DNA from: Nostoc sp. C052
Lineage (GTDB): Bacteria; Cyanobacteriota; Cyanobacteriia; Cyanobacteriales; Nostocaceae
NCBI RefSeq assembly: GCF_013393905.1
Contig: NZ_CP040272.1
Location: 7,387,501-7,451,500, forward strand
Direction: 5' to 3'
DNA length: 64,000 nucleotides
The notes beneath the pieces were generated by a model, which worked only from the letters and a program-made list of their open reading frames with translations, did no database searches and was not told the origin of the DNA. A program made the position numbers and the translations under genes. Position 1 is the stretch's first letter. Each line of letters starts with the position of its first letter. Of this stretch, positions 35,773-44,810 are shown piece after piece.

Positions 35773-36063
35773 GATTCTATCCATCAATTATTTATTGTCT
35801 TTTACCAATGGTCTGCGATCGCCTCTTTAAAACTAGCTAGGCAATATTAGCGAGTGGAACTACCTTAACTTAATACTACGACAATTCGATCAAGATATAG
35901 TATTATGTTTGCATTTATTTGTACTAGAAACAAAAAACCTTAAACTCTTATTCCTCCGTGTTGTCTGCGCCTCTGTGGTGCGATTTTCTATGACCTCTGC
36001 GTAATTCTTGAGGTCTGATGATGTGTTGGCTTAACTACTATCGCTTGTCAGGAGGCAGGTCTG
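35773..36063. promoter_or_regulatory. Upstream region of the sulfatase gene
   Basis: About 290 nt without a gene. It contains a low-complexity TGTCTGCGCCTCTGTGGTGCG block related to the one at 29385-29430, then an ideal AGGAGG ribosome site at 36050-36055. Confidence 0.5.
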
Positions 36064-38490
36064 TTGAACAGAAAACGAAATTCATCATTCATTGAAAAAG
36101 TCAAGCAAAAACTTGTTTCACCCATCGCTTGGTTAGCACTGGTTGCGTTTAGCATCTTGCTAGTCATTAGCACAACGATCGCTAGCAGTTTCGCCCAGAA
36201 CCCTGCTCAGAAAGCAGGTGATACAAGTATACAAGCCTATGCTGGATTTAAAGGCAAAATCGGCAGAACCTTCGCAGAATCAACACCTTGGTGGACTCCA
36301 CAGCCACCATCAGCCAAAAAATCTCTAGCTTCATCCCCTACCACCGCAGCGCCAAAAGAGGCCCCCAATATAGTTGTTTTCCTAATTGACGATCTGGGGT
36401 TTTCCGATTTAGGCCCCTACGGCTCAGAAATTAGTACACCGAATATTGATAAATTAGCAGCTAACGGACTGCGGTTTAGCAACTTTACCACCCATCAGCT
36501 TTGTTCTCCCACACGAGCCTCCTTACTGACAGGATTAAATGCCCACTCTGCGGGTGTCGGTTGGGTTGCCGAGGGACACCCTGGTTTTCCTGGTTATGCG
36601 GGTGAAATTCAGAGTAATGTTGTGACTCTGACAGAAATTTTACGTAGCAACGGCTATTCTACCCTGCTGACAGGTAAGTGGCATTTGACTCAGACTTACG
36701 ATCGCACCGCCACAGCTTCCTTCAATTCCTGGCCGTTACAGCGGGGGTTTGAACATTTCTTTGGTTTCTTAGATGGATTGGAACATCCCCAGACACCCCA
36801 TATTCTCTACGAAGACAATACACCGATTTCAGTCGATCGCTATCCTGAGAATTTCCTCACCACCGATTACTGGACAGAAAAAGCGATCGCATTACTCAAA
36901 GATGCAAAAACGAAGTCTCCAGACAAGCCATTTTTCTTGTATTTTGCTAACAATGCTGTTCATTCACCGTTTAATATTCATCCAGCAGACCTCGCCAAAT
37001 ATCAAGGCAAGTATGATGCTGGCTGGGACGTGCTACGCCAGGAACGCTACCAGAAGCAACTTACATCAAAGCTAATTCCTGCTGACACTCAACTACCACC
37101 CCAAAATCCAGGGGTTAAAGCTTGGGATACACTATCGGCTGAGGATAAAAAGCTATTTGCTCGTTATCAAGAGGCCTATGCAGCCTTCGTTGATAACTTA
37201 GATCAAAACTTTGGCAAACTCTATGATTATCTAGAGTCAATCAAGCAACTCGATAACACAATTATTATTGTTGCTTCTGATAATGGCGGTTCTGGAGAAG
37301 GCGGGGCAAATGGTACAACGAATGTAGCTCGTCATTACTCCGGTTTACCAGACGATAAAGCCCTAGATATCAGTCGGTTTGAGTTGATTGGTAGTCCTCA
37401 AACTGCGCCTCATTATCCCATTGGTTGGGCAACAGTTTCCAACACACCCTTAAAGCGTTACAAGTTCTTTACTCTTGGGGGCGGTAGACGGAATCCATTG
37501 ATTGTTTCCTATCCCGCAAAAATCAAAGATCAGGGCGCTACCCGCACACAATTTACGCACATCACAGATATTACACCTACCATCCTGGAATTAACGGGGA
37601 TTAAGCATCCCGATAAGTTTAACGGTAAACCCACGAAACCTCTGGAAGGTATTAGCTTTGCCTATCTCTTGAATGATGCCAATGCGCCAGAACAAAGAAC
37701 TGAACAATACTATGAAAATTCTGGTAATCGAGGGTATTACAAAGATGGTTGGTATGCTGTCACCGAACATCAGACTGGGAAACCATTTAGTGATTCCGAG
37801 TGGCAATTATATAACCTGAACAAAGATTACTCTGAAAGCAACAATTTGGCGAAGGAGTATCCAGAGAAAGTCCAAGAACTGGCAGCAGCCTTTGATGCGG
37901 CGGCATTTAAGTATCAAGTTTATCCCCTGTTAGAATCCCCGCAACATGGAGGAGTACCGCCTTATATCAAGGAGAAAGTCAAACCGAAAACATTCCATGC
38001 GGGTGATTCGGTACTGGAACCGGATATTTTGCCCTTGGTGAGCGATCGCGATTTTACCATCCAGGTGCAGGCTCAGTATAAAGTAGGCGATCGCGGGGTG
38101 ATTCTGGCTCACGGTGGACAGGAAGCTGGTTACATCTTTTATATTGACAATGGCAAGCTGTTCTATGAACACAATAACTATGGTCAGTCGATTAAATTTC
38201 CCCCAGTCTCGTTACAGCCAGGTAAACTTAACATCGATTTGAATTACGATGCACTGGGCAAACGCCAGGGATCTGGAACACTCTCTGTCAACGGTAAGCA
38301 AGTCGCAGCAGGTAAACTAGGGCTAACCTTTGGTGGCTTTCCCTATGAAGGATTGGACATCGGTAAAGATGCCCGTAGTCCCGTATCATGGGATCTCTAC
38401 AAAAAATATGGGGTCTTTAAATACACTGGTGCGATCGAGCAAGTCAAATACGTACCAGGTTCCCCCGCGCCTGATGCCAAAGGGGAGTAG
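36064..38490 (+). CDS. Exported type I arylsulfatase
   Basis: Hydrolyses sulfate esters to release sulfate, probably in the periplasm. 808 aa. An N-terminal signal or anchor (LALVAFSILLVISTTIASSF, about residues 20-40) is followed by the sulfatase core: NIVVFLIDDLGFSDLGPYGS (metal-binding Asp pair), and LCSPTRASLLTG, the CxPxR site whose Cys becomes formylglycine; later LTGKWHL, NAVHSPFN and IIVASDNGGSGEGG. Residues about 640-808 form an extra beta-rich domain (LamG-like in look) seen in large arylsulfatases. The start is TTG at 36064: AGGAGG lies 8 nt upstream and no ATG occurs for over 100 codons. The maturase (FGE) is not in the window. Confidence 0.92.
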   Translation: MNRKRNSSFIEKVKQKLVSPIAWLALVAFSILLVISTTIASSFAQNPAQKAGDTSIQAYAGFKGKIGRTFAESTPWWTPQPPSAKKSLASSPTTAAPKEAPNIVVFLIDDLGFSDLGPYGSEISTPNIDKLAANGLRFSNFTTHQLCSPTRASLLTGLNAHSAGVGWVAEGHPGFPGYAGEIQSNVVTLTEILRSNGYSTLLTGKWHLTQTYDRTATASFNSWPLQRGFEHFFGFLDGLEHPQTPHILYEDNTPISVDRYPENFLTTDYWTEKAIALLKDAKTKSPDKPFFLYFANNAVHSPFNIHPADLAKYQGKYDAGWDVLRQERYQKQLTSKLIPADTQLPPQNPGVKAWDTLSAEDKKLFARYQEAYAAFVDNLDQNFGKLYDYLESIKQLDNTIIIVASDNGGSGEGGANGTTNVARHYSGLPDDKALDISRFELIGSPQTAPHYPIGWATVSNTPLKRYKFFTLGGGRRNPLIVSYPAKIKDQGATRTQFTHITDITPTILELTGIKHPDKFNGKPTKPLEGISFAYLLNDANAPEQRTEQYYENSGNRGYYKDGWYAVTEHQTGKPFSDSEWQLYNLNKDYSESNNLAKEYPEKVQELAAAFDAAAFKYQVYPLLESPQHGGVPPYIKEKVKPKTFHAGDSVLEPDILPLVSDRDFTIQVQAQYKVGDRGVILAHGGQEAGYIFYIDNGKLFYEHNNYGQSIKFPPVSLQPGKLNIDLNYDALGKRQGSGTLSVNGKQVAAGKLGLTFGGFPYEGLDIGKDARSPVSWDLYKKYGVFKYTGAIEQVKYVPGSPAPDAKGE

Positions 38491-38825
38491 GGTTAACAAT
38501 TCAAAATGACGCTCACAGATTCGCTAACAAAATTCAAAATTAAAGAAATTTCAGACGTTCGCGCAGCCTCTCTAAGAGTTGCCATGCCGTACCACTTCGT
38601 GGAAGCAAGCTACGCGTTAGCGTCTCTGAAAGAGAAGGCTTTAAGCTAGTGCTAACAGGGGATTTAGCAAGAAACGCGGTCTTGGGCTTTGCCCAAGTGG
38701 AGCGATTTCTCAAGACAAACCCCGACTGAAATGGGTACTACATGTAGATTGCAAGTTCTTAAACCCTTTAATTTACGATAAGTAGTGTCTCTGCTTCTCA
38801 ACTAGTTAAAGTTGTTTTTGTTTGT
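38491..38825. repeat. Gap with the CTACGCG/CGTCTCT repeat
   Basis: No gene. At about 38557-38642 the Nostoc palindrome family recurs (GACGTTCGCGCAGCCTCTCT, CCACTTCGTGGAAGC, GCTACGCGTTAGCGTCTCT). The rest is featureless. Confidence 0.6.
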
Positions 38826-38862
38826 AAAGTGCGCTTCCATTGGAGGCGCACTTTTGTTTAGC
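38826..38862 (+). terminator. Intrinsic terminator
   Basis: AAAGTGCGCTTCC-ATT-GGAGGCGCACTTT (38826-38854), a 13-bp stem with one G-T pair and a 3-nt loop, followed by TGTTTAGCTTTTTT. It is 335 nt after the sulfatase stop, so either the sulfatase transcript has a long tail or a short transcript ends here. Confidence 0.75.
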
Positions 38863-38947
38863 TTTTTTAACTTGTAGTACATTAGCTGGTTCTATATAAT
38901 ACAATAGCCTCAACTTGACACAACTTTAGCAAATAATTGGAAGTAAA

Positions 38948-40387
38948 ATGGTTTCTAATCAAAATACAACTGATGTAACTGATAATGATTGGAATTTAGA
39001 TGCAAGTAGGACACTAATTCAAGCACTAATCAAAGATTTTTATAAGAATAATTTAAATAGTTTTACAGATCCTCTTAAACAAGAAGGATTAATTGCAGCA
39101 GGAAAAGAAATATCTCAAATAATTATCTTGTTTAATAGACTGCAAAAACTCATCAATAGAAACGCACCACAAAATATTTGGTGGGATAGAATACCGAGGC
39201 TATTTATACCTGACAACAGGGATAAAACTCAAAGAGAACTGACTGAACTATCTAAAGCTTTAATATTTGCCATAGAAGCTCTGCGCGAATCATCATCGAA
39301 TATAAATATTGCTCAAGCTATTAGATTTGATGTTGAGCAAATTGTTTGTAAATATGAACATCCCTTGACAGGATTTATTATTAACCCATTTCTATCAGTT
39401 CACCGTTCACCATCAACGACGACTAAAGTAATTTTTGGACTTATAAGTGCCATTTTCATCTATGGAGGAATTACTTCTTCTTCTATCGCCGGACTTTGGA
39501 TTTTTTCAGAACTTGTTAATTATTACAATAACAACAATTATAATATCAATCGAAAAGTATTACAAAATGAAATAAAAGAAATTCAAAAATATACAGATAA
39601 CCGAGTAGAGCAAATTCAAAATAATGCTGAACAAAAAAGTCAACCAGAAAGCACAAATCCGACTTCTGCAAATGACATGAATAAATTGAAACAAAGTAAA
39701 GAAGAAATTAAAGAGTTAAGTATAATATCGCAAAAAAATGCAGAATTTAAGAGTACAGAACTCACAACACTAAATAGTAATCTTGCTGAATTAAATGCAC
39801 AATATAGCAAAAGGCAAGCTGCAAATGAGAAATATAATGAATTTCTTCTCCAACTAAGTCTAGCTATTGCGGCAGGAACACTAGGTAGTATTATCAGTAT
39901 TTTAATCAGGATTGAAGAATTTCAGAAAAAGAAATATTCCGATCCACTAACTCCGTTTCTTGTTGGTGCTTTTAAACCAATGATTGGAGGAGCATTTTCT
40001 GTTTTATTTTTAGCCTTAATTAACTCTGGAATAATCTTAATGTTTATTAATCCCAGTGTCTTTAAGCTCAATCCAACTACTAATCAAGAATCATCTCAAG
40101 ACCAACAAAGGTCTTTAATTTTTGTAATAGCATTCGTTGTTGGTTTTAGTGAAAGACTTGCAAAAGATTTTATAGGTAAAGCAGAAGAAATAGCAGGTGC
40201 TAACCGAGATAACCCGGAGTATAAACCAGTTATTCAGGAATTATCAAGTGATGTAGATAGTTTAAATACGTTGCCAATAAAAGCAGCTAATAGTGCAGTC
40301 GCTTCAAATAAACTCCCAAATAAAGTAGATGGTAATGATTTGCTAAATATTGCAGAAGATTTAAACTCTAGCAAAGGCGATCGCTAA
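38948..40387 (+). CDS. Unknown membrane protein with central coiled coil
   Basis: 479 aa, family not recognised. An N-terminal helical region (about residues 1-155) is followed by a hydrophobic span (about 163-192, VIFGLISAIFIYGGITSS), a charged coiled coil (about 205-295), and three more spans (about 302-322, 348-370, 390-410). The C-terminal ~70 residues are soluble and polar. DNA is more AT-rich than its neighbours, with many AAT and AAA codons, which hints at transfer or weak constraint. The ATG at 38948 is preceded by only a weak GGAAG. It could be a stress or envelope-associated protein; nothing fixes a function. Confidence 0.7.
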   Translation: MVSNQNTTDVTDNDWNLDASRTLIQALIKDFYKNNLNSFTDPLKQEGLIAAGKEISQIIILFNRLQKLINRNAPQNIWWDRIPRLFIPDNRDKTQRELTELSKALIFAIEALRESSSNINIAQAIRFDVEQIVCKYEHPLTGFIINPFLSVHRSPSTTTKVIFGLISAIFIYGGITSSSIAGLWIFSELVNYYNNNNYNINRKVLQNEIKEIQKYTDNRVEQIQNNAEQKSQPESTNPTSANDMNKLKQSKEEIKELSIISQKNAEFKSTELTTLNSNLAELNAQYSKRQAANEKYNEFLLQLSLAIAAGTLGSIISILIRIEEFQKKKYSDPLTPFLVGAFKPMIGGAFSVLFLALINSGIILMFINPSVFKLNPTTNQESSQDQQRSLIFVIAFVVGFSERLAKDFIGKAEEIAGANRDNPEYKPVIQELSSDVDSLNTLPIKAANSAVASNKLPNKVDGNDLLNIAEDLNSSKGDR

Positions 40388-40773
40388 TCCCAATTTGAAA
40401 AATAATTGCGGCAGATAGATTAATATAACCCAATACAGTTCAGAATGAGCAACAAAACACTTGTAGAGACGGCGATTTATCGCGTCTCTCTAACCGTCAA
40501 AATGAATTTGACAGACTACTAGATAACAGTTAAACACTTCCATCCCAGTGATTGATACCGCCTTTTTATCAAGAGTTGTGAAGGTTTTGTCAATAATTAT
40601 TAAATTATATTGAAACAAGCATTTTGAAGTATATATTTTTTAAATTTAGAATTGCTAGAGTATCAACAGGACACTTTGTATTGTCTCCTTGTTTATGGAA
40701 GAATACAAAAATCTGCATCATAAACTTTTTTTGCAGAAGTTAAGTCAAAACCTAATATTCTTTGGTAAAAGAA
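40388..40773. repeat. Gap holding the inverted 60-bp repeat
   Basis: 40460-40522 is the inverted partner of 35705-35772 (TTGTAGAGACGGCGATTTAT... to GACAGACTACTA). The remainder up to the chaplin-like gene is AT-rich with no open frame; it should hold that gene's promoter, which I cannot pinpoint. Confidence 0.7.
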
Positions 40774-41121
40774 ATGAAAAACTTTGTTAAGCTTATAGTC
40801 TTCAGCTTTTTGATACTTGTTGCAACTGTAGGACTTGTTATAAGTCCAGTACCATTTGATAATCAAGCTTTTGCTGCTGAGTCTGCTACAAAAACTCAAG
40901 ATGTTTCAGCAAAAAAATCTAGTACAACTGTAGTTGGCATTAGTGCTAGTGCTAGTGTAAAAAAGCCTAATGTTTCGTCGCCTGGTGTTCTGTCGGGTAA
41001 CCTTGTTCAAGTTCCCGTTCATGTACCTGTTAATGTCTGTGGTAACAGTGTTAATGTAATTGGTTTATTAAATCCAGCATTCGGGAATAGCTGTGTCGAT
41101 TCTGAAGACCCCAAGAAATAA
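40774..41121 (+). CDS. Small secreted chaplin-domain protein
   Basis: 115 aa. The signal peptide (FVKLIVFSFLILVATVGLVI, cleavage likely after AFA in QAFAAES) is followed by a Ser/Thr/Lys-rich linker. Residues about 72-110 read SPGVLSGNLVQVPVHVPVNV, then CGNSVNVIGLLNPAFGNSC. This is the chaplin domain of Streptomyces: GNxVxVPVxVPVNVCGNxVNVxGLLNPAFGNxC with its two Cys. Chaplins assemble into amyloid-like films that coat aerial hyphae. The frame opens at TTG 40762, but the ATG at 40774 starts a normal signal peptide. No sortase motif is visible, so it resembles short chaplins. It is a single gene with no linked assembly genes. An assignment by eye, but the motif is nearly exact. Confidence 0.88.
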   Translation: MKNFVKLIVFSFLILVATVGLVISPVPFDNQAFAAESATKTQDVSAKKSSTTVVGISASASVKKPNVSSPGVLSGNLVQVPVHVPVNVCGNSVNVIGLLNPAFGNSCVDSEDPKK

Positions 41122-41163
41122 AGAAGAAGTCAGGAGTCAGAATCAATTAAGTGACTAAATTAA

Positions 41164-41203
41164 GCTCCAGGTTGTCTTTTATAATCAGATAACCTGGAGC
41201 GAT
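41164..41203. terminator. Hairpin between convergent chaplin-like and EF-G genes
   Basis: GCTCCAGGTTGTC...GATAACCTGGAGC is a 13-bp stem with one G-T pair and an 11-nt AT-rich loop (41164-41200). It lies between two convergent genes where a bidirectional terminator is expected, but a clear T run is missing on both sides. Confidence 0.5.
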
Positions 41204-41222
41204 GCTAATTGCTAATGTGGAT

Positions 41223-43226
41223 TCAGGACTGGCGATAGCAGGCAAACTCCATTGAAAAAGTAGCCATACCAGAAGTAAGCGATCGCAATTCTGTAGAATA
41301 TCCAAACATTCGCGCTAGCGGTACTTCTGATCGAATCACTGTGTATCCCTGCATTGTCTCGGAACCTAACAACAAACCTCGACGAGAGGATAAGTCACCT
41401 TGAACCCTTCCCATAAACTCGTTGGGTGTTTCCACCTCTACAAGCATAATGGGTTCGAGGATATAGGGTTTTGCTTTAGCGATCGCACCTTCAATTGCTT
41501 GATGGGATGCTGACCGGAAAGCCAATTCTGAAGAGTCAATTGGGTGATAGGAACCACCATCCAGAACGACTTTCACCCCAGTTACCGGATAGCCTTGCAG
41601 CTTTCCTGATTGCATCGCCTCACGGAAACCCTTCTCACACGCCGGGATATATTCTTTGGGAATCGCACCCCCAACCACCCGATTTTCAAAGACAAACGGT
41701 TCATTTGTGGGTTCAATCCACCCAGTAATATGGGCGTATTGACCAGGGCCGCCTGACTGTTTCTTGAATCGGTAGTCAAAGGTAGCTTGTTGTCCAATGG
41801 TTTCGCGGTACGCCACCGCAGGAGTACCAACGAAAACCTCGGCATTATATTCCCGTTGGATGCGTTCGAGGTAGATTTCTAAGTGGAGTTCGCCCATCCC
41901 AGAAATCAGGGTTGCTCCTGATTCGGGATCGATGCTCAATCGGAAGGTGGGATCTTCCCTTTGAAAGCGATTGAGTGCCTTGGAAAGGCGATCGCTATCT
42001 TCTTGTTTCTTGGGCGTAATTGCCAGCGTAATCACTGGTTCCGGTACAAACATCTTCTCTAGAGATACCAGTGGTTCCCCAGAACAGAATGTATCACCAG
42101 AAGCGCAATCCACACCCAACAGAGCCACAATATCCCCAGCCACGGCAACTTTTAGCTCTTCTCGCTTATTGGCGTGCATTCTCACCAAGCGACCGATTTG
42201 CACTCGCTGTTCAGTCCGCGAGTTGTAGACGGTATCGCCAGGTTTGAGCGTCCCAGAGTAAATCCGGGTATAGGTCAACTGTCCAAAGGATTCAACAGTG
42301 AGTTTAAATGCCAATGCCACCAAGGAAGCATCGGGATTAGGGTAGACACTCACCGACTCCGCGGTTTTGACCACTTCTCTATCTACAGGAGATGGTAGAT
42401 AAAGCGCAACTGCATCCAATAAGTTTTGCACTCCTTTATTTTTGAATGCCGAACCCAGCAATACAGGCGTAAATTCGAGGCTCAAGGTTGCTTGTCGGAT
42501 GGTTTGCCAAATTAATTCTTTGGGAATCTCCTCACCCGCCAGTAACATCTCAGTCATCGGTTCTGAGAACAGCGACAAAGCATCTAGCAGCTTATCGCGT
42601 GCCTGTTGCGCCTCATCCCTAAGAGGTTCGGGAATTGCCTTTTTCACCAAGTTTTCCCCGTTTTCGCCCTCAAAGTAGTCGGCGGTCATTTCCACCAGGT
42701 CAATTACTCCCTGGAATTGATCTTCACTGCCGATCGGATACTGGAGCAATACCGCATTTAGTTGCAAGCGATCGCATATTCCCTGTACTACACGAAATGG
42801 ATCTGCTCCCATCCGATCCATCTTGTTGATGAACGCTAAACGCGGCACACGGTAGCGCTTCATTTGCCGATCCACTGTAATAGACTGGGACTGCACACCC
42901 GCCACAGCACACAGCACCATCACTGCCCCATCCAATACTCGCAGGGCACGTTCCACTTCAATTGTGAAATCTACGTGTCCAGGTGTATCAATCAAGTTAA
43001 TTTGAGTATCGTGCCACTGGCAGGTAGTAGCAGCGGAAGTGATGGTTATACCATGCAGTTTTTCCTCTGGCATAAAATCCATCGTTGCACCCTTACCGCC
43101 TCCCCGCACTTCCTCAATAGCGTGGATTCTGCCCGTGTAGAAGAGAATTCGCTCTGACAGCGTAGTTTTACCAGAGTCGATGTGGGCAGAGATACCAATA
43201 TTTCGGATGCGTGTTCGGGGAATCAT
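41223..43226 (-). CDS. EF-G paralogue of the mitochondrial EF-G1 / spd type
   Basis: 667-aa translational GTPase with all five EF-G domains. G1 is [20 protein letters not shown]2 [15 protein letters not shown]3 [21 protein letters not shown]4 [11 protein letters not shown]5 [15 protein letters not shown]; domain IV has the [13 protein letters not shown] stretch. Canonical bacterial FusA has HIDAGKTT; the Ser here, together with the shorter length and the [20 protein letters not shown] stretch, matches mitochondrial EF-G1 and the spd subgroup of bacteria. It would catalyse translocation, possibly under special conditions, alongside a normal fusA elsewhere. AAGGAA precedes the ATG. It is not in an S12-S7-EF-Tu operon. 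Confidence 0.88.
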   Translation of the reverse strand: MIPRTRIRNIGISAHIDSGKTTLSERILFYTGRIHAIEEVRGGGKGATMDFMPEEKLHGITITSAATTCQWHDTQINLIDTPGHVDFTIEVERALRVLDGAVMVLCAVAGVQSQSITVDRQMKRYRVPRLAFINKMDRMGADPFRVVQGICDRLQLNAVLLQYPIGSEDQFQGVIDLVEMTADYFEGENGENLVKKAIPEPLRDEAQQARDKLLDALSLFSEPMTEMLLAGEEIPKELIWQTIRQATLSLEFTPVLLGSAFKNKGVQNLLDAVALYLPSPVDREVVKTAESVSVYPNPDASLVALAFKLTVESFGQLTYTRIYSGTLKPGDTVYNSRTEQRVQIGRLVRMHANKREELKVAVAGDIVALLGVDCASGDTFCSGEPLVSLEKMFVPEPVITLAITPKKQEDSDRLSKALNRFQREDPTFRLSIDPESGATLISGMGELHLEIYLERIQREYNAEVFVGTPAVAYRETIGQQATFDYRFKKQSGGPGQYAHITGWIEPTNEPFVFENRVVGGAIPKEYIPACEKGFREAMQSGKLQGYPVTGVKVVLDGGSYHPIDSSELAFRSASHQAIEGAIAKAKPYILEPIMLVEVETPNEFMGRVQGDLSSRRGLLLGSETMQGYTVIRSEVPLARMFGYSTELRSLTSGMATFSMEFACYRQS

Positions 43227-43392
43227 AAAATTTCCTTTTGTTCAAGCGACAAACAGTCACCAACTGAGTGGTAACATATTTTGTATTATATATGTAGTAT
43301 AAATAAAAGACAAGGCTGATAATACAGAAAAACCGTTGATTGTTGCCCTAGCTGAGGTTTAAAATAGGTATTCAAGCGGAGGAAATGAAAGC

Positions 43393-43662
43393 TTGAAATT
43401 GATATTGGTAGCTCCTGACTCTTTGTTGTGTGCAGCCTTTCAACAGCATTTTAATTATTTACCCAATGTAGAAATAGTGAATAACTATTTCGAGTGGTTG
43501 CCAGATTTTGATTGTATGGTCAGCCCTGCTAACTCTTTCGGAATGATGGATGGTGGCATAGATGCGGCAATTATCCGTTTTTTTGGTCATTCCTTAATGG
43601 CAAGAGTCCAGCAGCGCATTCTTGAAGATTATTTGGGTGAACAGCCTGTAGGAACATCAATA
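43393..43662 (+). pseudogene. Macro-domain protein, 5' half, split by IS insertion
   Basis: Starts with TTG at 43393, supported by GGAGG 9 nt upstream; the ATG at 43385 is out of frame and closes at once. The product has the macro-domain core VSPANSFGMMDGGIDAAI, the ADP-ribose-binding loop. The host sequence ends at GGAACATCAATA (43662), where an IS begins; reading on into the IS gives a false tail and a stop at 43680. Removing the IS and one TA joins it in frame to 44811-45155 to give about 205 aa. Family members bind or hydrolyse ADP-ribose derivatives. Confidence 0.85.
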
Positions 43663-44808
43663 GACTTATCCTTAATATAAACAAAGTGGGATAATAAAAA
43701 ACGGAGTAAAAATTATATGTAGATAATATGACAAACCCTTTAGCAAGAATTGAATCACATCCCCACGAAGCAAAACGATTAATAGGGATTAATTATGACC
43801 AGTTTTTAGCATTGGTATCCTTAGCGGAAAAAAGGCATAGAGAGAAACAAGCAGAAATTGAAAAAAATAAAGTTCGGATTATTGCCAAGGGAGGCGGACG
43901 CAAACCAGAGATGTCACCGAAAGAAGGAATATGCTTGTGTCTAGTTTACCTCAGACAAAAACCAATTTTTGAAATTTTAGGGTTACTCTTTGATATTTCC
44001 AAAACAAAAGCGAATGATGCTTTTAACTATTGGGTAGATATTTTGAGAGAAATTTTACCAGCATCTCAAATAGAAGAAGCGTCAGTAGATAGTCAAAAAT
44101 ATCAAGAATTGCAGCAAATGCTGTCCGAGTATGAATTAATTGTTGATAGTGCAGAACAGGCTACAGCGAGACCTGTAGACTATCAAGAACAAAAAGATAT
44201 TACTCTGGTAAGAAAAAAATGCATACTCTAAAAAACCAGTTTATTGTCTTACCAGGTGGTGAAGATATTGTAGATATCTGTGTGGGAATGCTGGGAAAAA
44301 CAAGTGATATTAATTTATTTCGAGATACTCGGAATAAATTTGCTGACTCACAAAGGTTTATAGGTGATAAGGCTTATATTGGAGATGATGCCATTACCAC
44401 ACCTCATAAGAAACGAAAGAATACAGAAATTTCGGAATTCCAAAAACAAGAGAATAAACAACTTTCGTCTCGCAGAATTGCCGTTGAACACATGATATGT
44501 CGGGTAAAAATATTTCGAGTAGCCTCGGAAAAATTCCGTCTCGCTCGTCATCGATATAGTCAGGTAATTCTGGCAGTTTGTGGGCTGATTAGGTTAAGAC
44601 TTAATCGCTTAGTATCCTTAACCATTAATACTTAATTTTTTATCCTGAAATTGATTTCATCGTTTTGTACTTTTTACTCTAATTTTAATTTTTTGTCTCA
44701 GAATGCCGCCAAACACCTATTTTCTCGTAGAGTAAGATAGCGATCGCCTATTCAATCTGAATTGCTCAAACCCATTCACAGTAAGCATTTACGTTTTGCG
44801 GATAAGTC
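43663..44808 (+). mobile_element. IS5-family-like insertion sequence with TA target duplication
   Basis: 1,146 bp. The left end GACTTATCC and the right end GGATAAGTC are perfect inverted repeats; TA flanks both sides (43661-43662 and 44809-44810), so the visible match is 11 bp. It encodes one DDE transposase in two overlapping frames. Insertion is recent enough that the host gene can be rejoined exactly. TA duplication fits the IS427-like part of the IS5 family, an assignment from memory. The 125 nt after the transposase stop contain a HIP1 site but no gene. Confidence 0.88.
43728..44635 (+). CDS. DDE transposase made by -1 frameshifting
   Basis: The first frame (43728-44231, 167 aa) has a helix-turn-helix region (SPKEGICLCLVYLRQKPIFE, LFDISKTKANDAFNYW) and the first catalytic Asp in ELIVDSAEQ. 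The second frame (44219-44635) supplies the rest: GDKAYIGDD with the second Asp and RRIAVEHMICRVKIF with the Glu. They overlap at A AAA AAA (44213-44219), in the right phase for a -1 slip, giving ...VRKK-MHTLKNQ and a protein of about 300 aa. The slip site may regulate transposition; a chance mutation in the A run is the alternative. Confidence 0.85.
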
Positions 44809-44810
44809 TA

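Noticed and set aside
43681..43727. Reading the macro-domain 5' half as a complete small gene ending at 43680
   Set aside because: The last residues come from the IS end, and the frame rejoins the 3' half once the IS is removed.
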